Source: JBDSSS01 sp039928615
GTDB taxonomy: Bacteria > Actinomycetota > Actinomycetes > Actinomycetales > Dermatophilaceae
Length of the DNA: 10,818 nt
Assembly: GCA_039928615.1 (NCBI GenBank)
Contig: JBDSSS010000119.1
Coordinates: forward strand, 1 to 10,818
Reading direction: 5' to 3'
The notes under the pieces were generated by a model. That model saw only the letters and a program-made list of their open reading frames with translations. It had not been told where the DNA came from and did no database searches. Below, one piece after another: positions 7,536 to 10,818 of the stretch; position 1 is the first letter of the stretch; each line of letters begins with the position of its first letter. The translations under genes were made by a program, and so were the position numbers.

Positions 7536-7541
7536 AGCCTA
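7536..7541 (-). promoter_or_regulatory. -10 element for a leaderless purD transcript
   Basis: TAGGCT on the minus strand is a strong actinobacterial -10 (TAnnnT) placed seven bases before the purD GTG, the same spacing as at the HNH gene. Its TAG is also the stop codon of the upstream GNAT gene. No good -35 is visible, which is common for such promoters. The lack of a Shine-Dalgarno sequence before purD supports leaderless translation. Confidence 0.5.
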
Positions 7542-8168
7542 GGGCCGCGCCAGCCGGTCCAGCAGACCTGACCGGACCGTGGGCCACTCCTCGACGAGGA
7601 TGGAGTGGACGGCGGAGTCGCGCCAGGTGCCGTCGGCGCGCCGGCTGTCCCGCCGGGTGACCCCCTCGAAGGTCGCGCCGAGGCGCAGGATCGCGCCGCG
7701 GGACCGCTCGTTGAGCACATCGGTCTGGATCCGCACCCGCCCGAAGCCGCACCGGTCGAAGGCGTGACCGAGCAGGAGCAGCTTGGCCTCGGGGTTGACC
7801 GCCGTCCCCCACCAGCGCGACCCGTACATCGTCCAGCCGAGGTGGACGTGCTCCCGGGTCGTGTCCACGTCGCCGAGCGAGCTCGTGCCCACGACCGTGC
7901 CCGCGGCGCCGAGGGCGCTGTCCCCGACGAGCCGCACGGTGTATGCCGTCCGCCCCGCCTCGTGTGCCGCAACGTAGGAGGCGACGACGGCCTCCGTCTC
8001 CGACGGGTTCCGGTGCGGGCGGCCCATCAGGTAGCCGTGCTCGTAGCACCGGGTGTCGGCGAAGACGGGAAACAGTCCGTCGGCGTCGTCGGGCTGCATC
8101 ACGTCGAGCCGCACCACCTCCCCGACGAGCGACTCACCGGTGGGCGGGACACACGGGCGGGCGGTCAT
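7539..8168 (-). CDS. GNAT-family N-acetyltransferase (RimJ/RimL-like)
   Basis: This 209-residue protein is a GNAT acetyltransferase of the RimJ/RimL (Acetyltransf_3) type, transferring acetyl from acetyl-CoA to an amine. Visible parts are the N-terminal strand EVVRLDVMQPDDADGLF (17-33) and VVGTSSLGDVD (92-102). HLGWTMYGSRWWGTAVNPEA (109-128) stands where the acetyl-CoA loop lies. HAFDRCGFGRVRIQTDVLNERSRGAILRLGA (135-165) ends in the typical LN-RS-AI-RLGA signature. A C-terminal strand with SILVEEWPTV closes the fold. The substrate cannot be told: protein N-termini, an antibiotic or a small amine are all possible. The ATG at 8168 fits the family and sits six bases after a TACTGT -10-like element. 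purD begins ten bases past the stop, so the gene may head a GNAT-purD-purC operon. It is divergent from the helicase gene. Confidence 0.88.
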   Translation of the reverse strand: MTARPCVPPTGESLVGEVVRLDVMQPDDADGLFPVFADTRCYEHGYLMGRPHRNPSETEAVVASYVAAHEAGRTAYTVRLVGDSALGAAGTVVGTSSLGDVDTTREHVHLGWTMYGSRWWGTAVNPEAKLLLLGHAFDRCGFGRVRIQTDVLNERSRGAILRLGATFEGVTRRDSRRADGTWRDSAVHSILVEEWPTVRSGLLDRLARP

Positions 8169-8174
8169 GCGCTG

Positions 8175-8180
8175 ACAGTA
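8175..8180 (-). promoter_or_regulatory. Candidate -10 for the GNAT gene
   Basis: TACTGT on the minus strand fits TAnnnT and ends six bases before the GNAT ATG, which again suggests a leaderless transcript. No Shine-Dalgarno sequence or clear -35 is seen. It overlaps by two bases the candidate -10 of the divergent helicase gene. Confidence 0.4.
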
Positions 8181-8184
8181 GACT
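8179..8184 (+). promoter_or_regulatory. Candidate -10 for the helD-like gene
   Basis: TAGACT on the plus strand would start transcription near 8191, leaving a leader of about 27 bases with no Shine-Dalgarno sequence before the ATG at 8218. The -35 region would lie inside the GNAT coding sequence and shows no TTGACA-like hexamer. I see no inverted repeat resembling the rifamycin-associated element found before some actinomycete helR genes. Confidence 0.3.
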
Positions 8185-8217
8185 CGATGGTTCCCGCGTT
8201 GCCCCGACACCCATTGG

Positions 8218-10527
8218 ATGGCAGTGAGCTCTTCGAATTCCCCGACCGGCCAGGTCACGGTCGACGACACCTCCGGCGAGCGCCCCGCAGCGACCCACGG
8301 GCCCGACGCCGTGCGCGAGCAGATCGCCGTCGAGCAGGCCCACGTCGACCGCGTCCACGAGGAGCTCGAGAAGGCCGGCATCCGCGCCGACGTCGTCCAG
8401 GCCGAGGGCCTCGCCCGGGGTCACATCCACAAGTCGGCCGAGGTCGGCATGGAGGAGGCGGCCGGTCTGTTCGAGCGGGACGCGCTGATGTTCCACGCCG
8501 CCAAGCGGCGCACGGCCCTCGACACTCAGTACGAGGGCCTCGTCTTCGGACGGCTCGACATCGACCACGGCCCCGGATCGGACCACCATGGCGGCGGCAC
8601 GGACGCTCGGCGTCAGTCCGCAGAGCCGGCGGCCGACCGCGAGGTGCGCTACATCGGCCGCCTCGGCGTCCGCGACGACGACTACGAGCCGCTCGTCATC
8701 GACTGGCGCGCCCCGGCCGCCTCCGCCTTCTACCGCGCCACCCCGACCCAGCCGATGGGGGTGCTGCGCCGGCGCGTCCTGCGCAGCAAGGGTCCGGTCG
8801 TCATCGGGGTCGAGGACGACCTCATGGTCCCCGAGGCCCCCGACGACCTCGTCGTCGTCGGCGACGGCGCCCTCATGGCGGCCCTGACCCGCAGCCGCGG
8901 CGAGCGGATGCGCGACATCGTCGCGACCATCCAGGCCCACCAGGACGAGGCGATCCGGGCCCCCGCCCGGGGCGTCACCGAGATCACCGGCGGCCCCGGC
9001 ACCGGCAAGACCGTCGTCGCGCTGCACCGCGCCGCCTACCTGCTCTACTCCGACCGCCGGCGCTTCGAGACCGGCGGCATCCTCGTGCTGGGACCGTCAG
9101 GGGCCTACACCGCCTACATCGAGCGCGTGCTGCCCTCCCTCGGTGAGGACAGCGTCGTGCTGCGCTCCCTCGGCGACGTCGTCGACGCGATGTACACCGA
9201 GCGGCTCGACAGCCCCGAGGTGGCCCGGATCAAGGGATCGACCCGGATCCGGACCCTGCTCGGGGCCGCGTCCCGAGGTCGGGTCCCTGGCGCCCCGACC
9301 GAGTTCCGCGCGATGGTCGGCGGACGACCGGTCCGGGTCGACGAGAGGGCCCTCGACCGCGTGCGGACCCAGGTCCTGCGCCAGCAGCAGCGCAACCTCG
9401 CCGGGCCCGCGGCGCGGGCCGCTCTCAGCGAGGCGGCCTGGGCGACCCAGGGCATCAGCGGCGACCGCGAGGCCAGGGCCGACTTCCTCGACAAGTGGGA
9501 GGACCACCGCGACGTCGACGCCTTCATGGAGCGCTGGTGGCCCCAGGTGGACCCCCGCGAGGTACTCCTCTGGCTCGCCGACCCCGAGGTCACCCGTCGA
9601 CACGCCCGCGGCGCCGTCGACGGCCGCGGGGCGACCCTGCTCGCCGAGTCCTTCCAGCACGCGCTCGACACCGGCAGCTGGTCGGTCGCCGACGTCGCCC
9701 TCGTCGACGACCTCGCGACGAAGGTCGGGCCGTTGCAGGACGCGCCCGCCGAGGAGCGTGGCTTCTACGACATCGAGGAGCTCGACGACCTCAGCGCCTA
9801 CGGCGTGACCGAGGTGCAGCCCGTCTCCGAGCCCCGCCGCGAGTCGACCGGGCACCTGCGCACCGGCGACCCGCGCGACCGCCTGCTCCACGGCCGCGTC
9901 GGCCGACCCGAGGAGTACGCGCACGTCCTCGTCGACGAGGCCCAGGACCTCTCCCCCATGCAGTGGCGGATGGTCGGTCGCCGGGGCCGGCACGCCTCGT
10001 GGACCGTCGTCGGTGACGCCGCGCAGGCCTCGTGGCCCGACCCCGTCGAGGCCGCGTCGGCCCGCGACGAGGCCTTCGGCAGCCAGCAGCGGCGCGGCTT
10101 CCACATGGCGACGAACTACCGCAACGCCAAGGAGATCTTCCGCTACGCCGAGGCCGTCGTCCGCCGGGAGGTGCCCGACGCCGACATCCCGGAAGCCGTC
10201 CGCGAGACCGGGGTCGAGCCGGTCGAGGCCCCGCTCGGTGACGATGTGCTCGCCGCGGTGCAGACGGCGGTGGAGCGCATCCTCGGCGAGGTCGACGGCC
10301 CCGTGGCCGTCGTGACACCGCGTCGGTATGCCGCGGAGCTCGCGCCGCTGGCCGGCTCGGCGTCGGGCCGGGTCCAGATCGTCGACCCGATGTCGACGAA
10401 GGGCCTCGAGTGGGACGCGACCGTCGTCGTCGACCCGGACGAGATCACCCGCGAGTCCCCGGGCGGGATCCGGGTCCTCTACGTCGTCCTCACCCGGGCA
10501 GCCCACCGGATGACGGTGCTCGCCTGA
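8218..10527 (+). CDS. helD: HelD-like UvrD/Rep-family (SF1) helicase, RNA polymerase-associated type
   Basis: A 769-residue superfamily 1 ATPase of the HelD group. Known HelD proteins bind RNA polymerase, reach into its channels and free stalled or inactive enzyme using ATP. The N-terminus (30-100) is helical and charged, as expected for the coiled-coil arm, and is followed by QYEGLVFGRLD (104-114) and YIGRLGV (145-151). LVIDWRAPAASAFYR (159-173) is typical of the family. ATPase motifs are Walker A GGPGTGKT (258-265), motif Ia LVLGPSGAYTAYIE, Walker B VDEAQD (572-577), motif III GDAAQ (599-603), NYRN, motif V STKGLEWD (726-733) and motif VI VLTRAAHRM near the end. A His/Gly/Asp-rich insert lies at about 116-132. 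The length is close to that of mycobacterial HelD. ATG 8218 is the first start after an in-frame stop at 8179; GTG 8224 is an alternative. Confidence 0.88.
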   Translation: MAVSSSNSPTGQVTVDDTSGERPAATHGPDAVREQIAVEQAHVDRVHEELEKAGIRADVVQAEGLARGHIHKSAEVGMEEAAGLFERDALMFHAAKRRTALDTQYEGLVFGRLDIDHGPGSDHHGGGTDARRQSAEPAADREVRYIGRLGVRDDDYEPLVIDWRAPAASAFYRATPTQPMGVLRRRVLRSKGPVVIGVEDDLMVPEAPDDLVVVGDGALMAALTRSRGERMRDIVATIQAHQDEAIRAPARGVTEITGGPGTGKTVVALHRAAYLLYSDRRRFETGGILVLGPSGAYTAYIERVLPSLGEDSVVLRSLGDVVDAMYTERLDSPEVARIKGSTRIRTLLGAASRGRVPGAPTEFRAMVGGRPVRVDERALDRVRTQVLRQQQRNLAGPAARAALSEAAWATQGISGDREARADFLDKWEDHRDVDAFMERWWPQVDPREVLLWLADPEVTRRHARGAVDGRGATLLAESFQHALDTGSWSVADVALVDDLATKVGPLQDAPAEERGFYDIEELDDLSAYGVTEVQPVSEPRRESTGHLRTGDPRDRLLHGRVGRPEEYAHVLVDEAQDLSPMQWRMVGRRGRHASWTVVGDAAQASWPDPVEAASARDEAFGSQQRRGFHMATNYRNAKEIFRYAEAVVRREVPDADIPEAVRETGVEPVEAPLGDDVLAAVQTAVERILGEVDGPVAVVTPRRYAAELAPLAGSASGRVQIVDPMSTKGLEWDATVVVDPDEITRESPGGIRVLYVVLTRAAHRMTVLA

Positions 10528-10676
10528 GCGCCGTTCTCGCACCCGCCACGGGGTCGGCCGTCATCTACCGGTCAGGTCCGCACCCAGATCCCGGCATATG
10601 ACCCCGGAGGGTAAAGACTTGTTCAAGGAATGAGGTCTTCTGTTCCGGAGGTGCCCCGCGGCGGCAACACTGGATC
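10528..10676. other. Intergenic leader between helD and the 6C RNA candidate
   Basis: No protein gene is supported here. Positions 10528-10600 look featureless. From 10604 the sequence changes: CCGGAGG occurs twice (10604-10610 and 10645-10651), flanking an AT-richer patch (10611-10642) that holds a small inverted repeat (AAGAC 10614-10618, GTCTT 10635-10639) and a repeated TGTTC. Such a composition drop suggests a promoter or binding region, perhaps for the RNA downstream. The best -10-like match near the expected start, AACACT at 10666-10671, is poor. Confidence 0.4.
10620..10645 (+). repeat. Direct repeat of TGTTC, 21 bases apart
   Basis: TGTTC occurs at 10620-10624 and 10641-10645, a start-to-start distance of 21 bases or two DNA turns. 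Both copies are followed shortly by GGA. Tandem half-sites on one helix face are typical of activator binding, but the half-sites are short and this could be chance. Confidence 0.35.
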
Positions 10677-10753
10677 CAACGTCAACGGGCGAGCGAAAAC
10701 CCCCCCTTCCCCCGCCAGGTCTCACCCCCCCACCCGAGACCCTGTTGACGTCG
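10677..10753 (+). ncRNA. Candidate 6C small RNA
   Basis: The stretch fits the actinobacterial 6C RNA definition, two stem-loops each carrying six or more cytosines in the loop. An outer stem ACGTCAAC (10679-10686) pairs over 8 bases with GTTGACGT (10744-10751). Inside it, hairpin 1 has arms GGCG (10688-10691) and CGCC (10713-10716), with a run of seven Cs (10700-10706) in its loop. Hairpin 2 has perfect arms GGTCTC (10718-10723) and GAGACC (10736-10741), with another seven-C run (10725-10731). A terminator-like hairpin follows at once. The C-loops exist only on the plus strand, which sets orientation. In mycobacteria and streptomycetes, 6C RNAs are reported as expressed regulators whose C-loops pair with target mRNAs. 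The ends are approximate, and family assignment is from the structure as I remember it. Confidence 0.75.
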
Positions 10754-10780
10754 CGGGAACTGCCCATCGGGTGTTCCCGC
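10753..10780 (+). terminator. Hairpin terminator after the 6C RNA candidate
   Basis: The perfect 8-base arms GCGGGAAC (10753-10760) and GTTCCCGC (10773-10780) enclose a second small stem, CCC (10763-10765) with GGG (10769-10771). The hairpin starts one base after the outer 6C stem closes. There is no T-run, as is usual for actinobacterial terminators. The same inverted repeat could instead be a protein-binding site. Confidence 0.6.
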
Positions 10781-10796
10781 ATCGGGCGGGGGACGA

Positions 10797-10815
10797 GGCC
10801 CCTCCCCCCCGGGCC
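10797..10815 (+). other. C-loop hairpin at the right edge
   Basis: GGCCC (10797-10801) pairs with GGGCC (10811-10815) around a loop CTCCCCCCC that holds seven Cs. It resembles the two C-loops of the upstream RNA. Alternative pairing with the G-run at 10788-10792 is possible, and the window ends three bases later, so its context is unknown. Confidence 0.35.
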
Positions 10816-10818
10816 CCG

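Noticed and set aside
8169..8217. Rifamycin-associated element upstream of helD, which would mark a HelR-type resistance gene
   Set aside because: No inverted repeat of the expected GGGGCTTGC-type appears in the 49-base intergenic region, so I cannot support a rifamycin-resistance role.
9097..10542. Long minus-strand open frame antisense to the helD-like gene
   Set aside because: It is a mirror of high-GC codon use. The plus strand carries all helicase motifs in order, and this frame shows none.
10600..10753. c-di-AMP (ydaO-type) or other known riboswitch
   Set aside because: The conserved sequence blocks of the ydaO, TPP, cobalamin and FMN classes are not recognisable; the C-loop double hairpin fits a 6C sRNA better.
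10561..10782. Possible 73-codon minus-strand gene in the right-end region
   Set aside because: It runs through the 6C hairpins and terminator, lacks a ribosome binding site and has no family likeness.

Overview
The window is high-GC (roughly 70% or more) DNA from an actinobacterium. Evidence for this is the codon use, GTG starts, ATGA/GTGA gene overlaps, leaderless-type promoters, a DUF222/HNH (13E12-type) protein, an actinobacterial HelD-like protein and a 6C-type small RNA. Micrococcales, perhaps an Intrasporangiaceae relative, is a guess; the sequence does not prove a family.

Layout, left to right. Positions 1-63 hold no gene I can support. A strong hairpin at 64-100 ends a minus-strand operon purS-purQ-purL (3368 down to 116), whose genes overlap by 4 bases at each junction. 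A plus-strand DUF222/HNH endonuclease gene (3601-5259) follows. It is divergent from purS and convergent with purC. Its promoter predicts a transcript starting at the ATG, and a LexA (SOS) box lies across that start codon. Next come purC (6246-5296) and purD (7528-6248), both minus strand and one base apart, preceded by a GNAT acetyltransferase gene (8168-7539, minus). A HelD-like helicase gene (8218-10527, plus) is divergent from the GNAT gene. The last 290 bases carry no protein gene. They hold an AT-richer repeat-bearing patch, a good candidate for a 6C small RNA (two hairpins with seven-cytosine loops inside an outer stem), a terminator-like hairpin, and another C-loop hairpin at the right edge.

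How the genes work together. PurD makes GAR from phosphoribosylamine and glycine. PurS, PurQ and PurL form the FGAM synthase complex, with PurQ supplying ammonia, PurS bridging and PurL as the ATP-dependent catalytic subunit. PurC makes SAICAR. This is a typical purine cluster except that the SOS-type HNH gene lies in the opposite direction between purC and purS, so purSQL needs its own promoter. HelD-family proteins act on RNA polymerase, and 6C RNAs are actinobacterial regulatory RNAs; nothing in the sequence links them directly to purine synthesis.

The most interesting points are the 6C RNA candidate with its surrounding structures, the LexA box on a leaderless HNH gene inside a purine cluster, and the purD -10 element built from the stop codon of the preceding gene.
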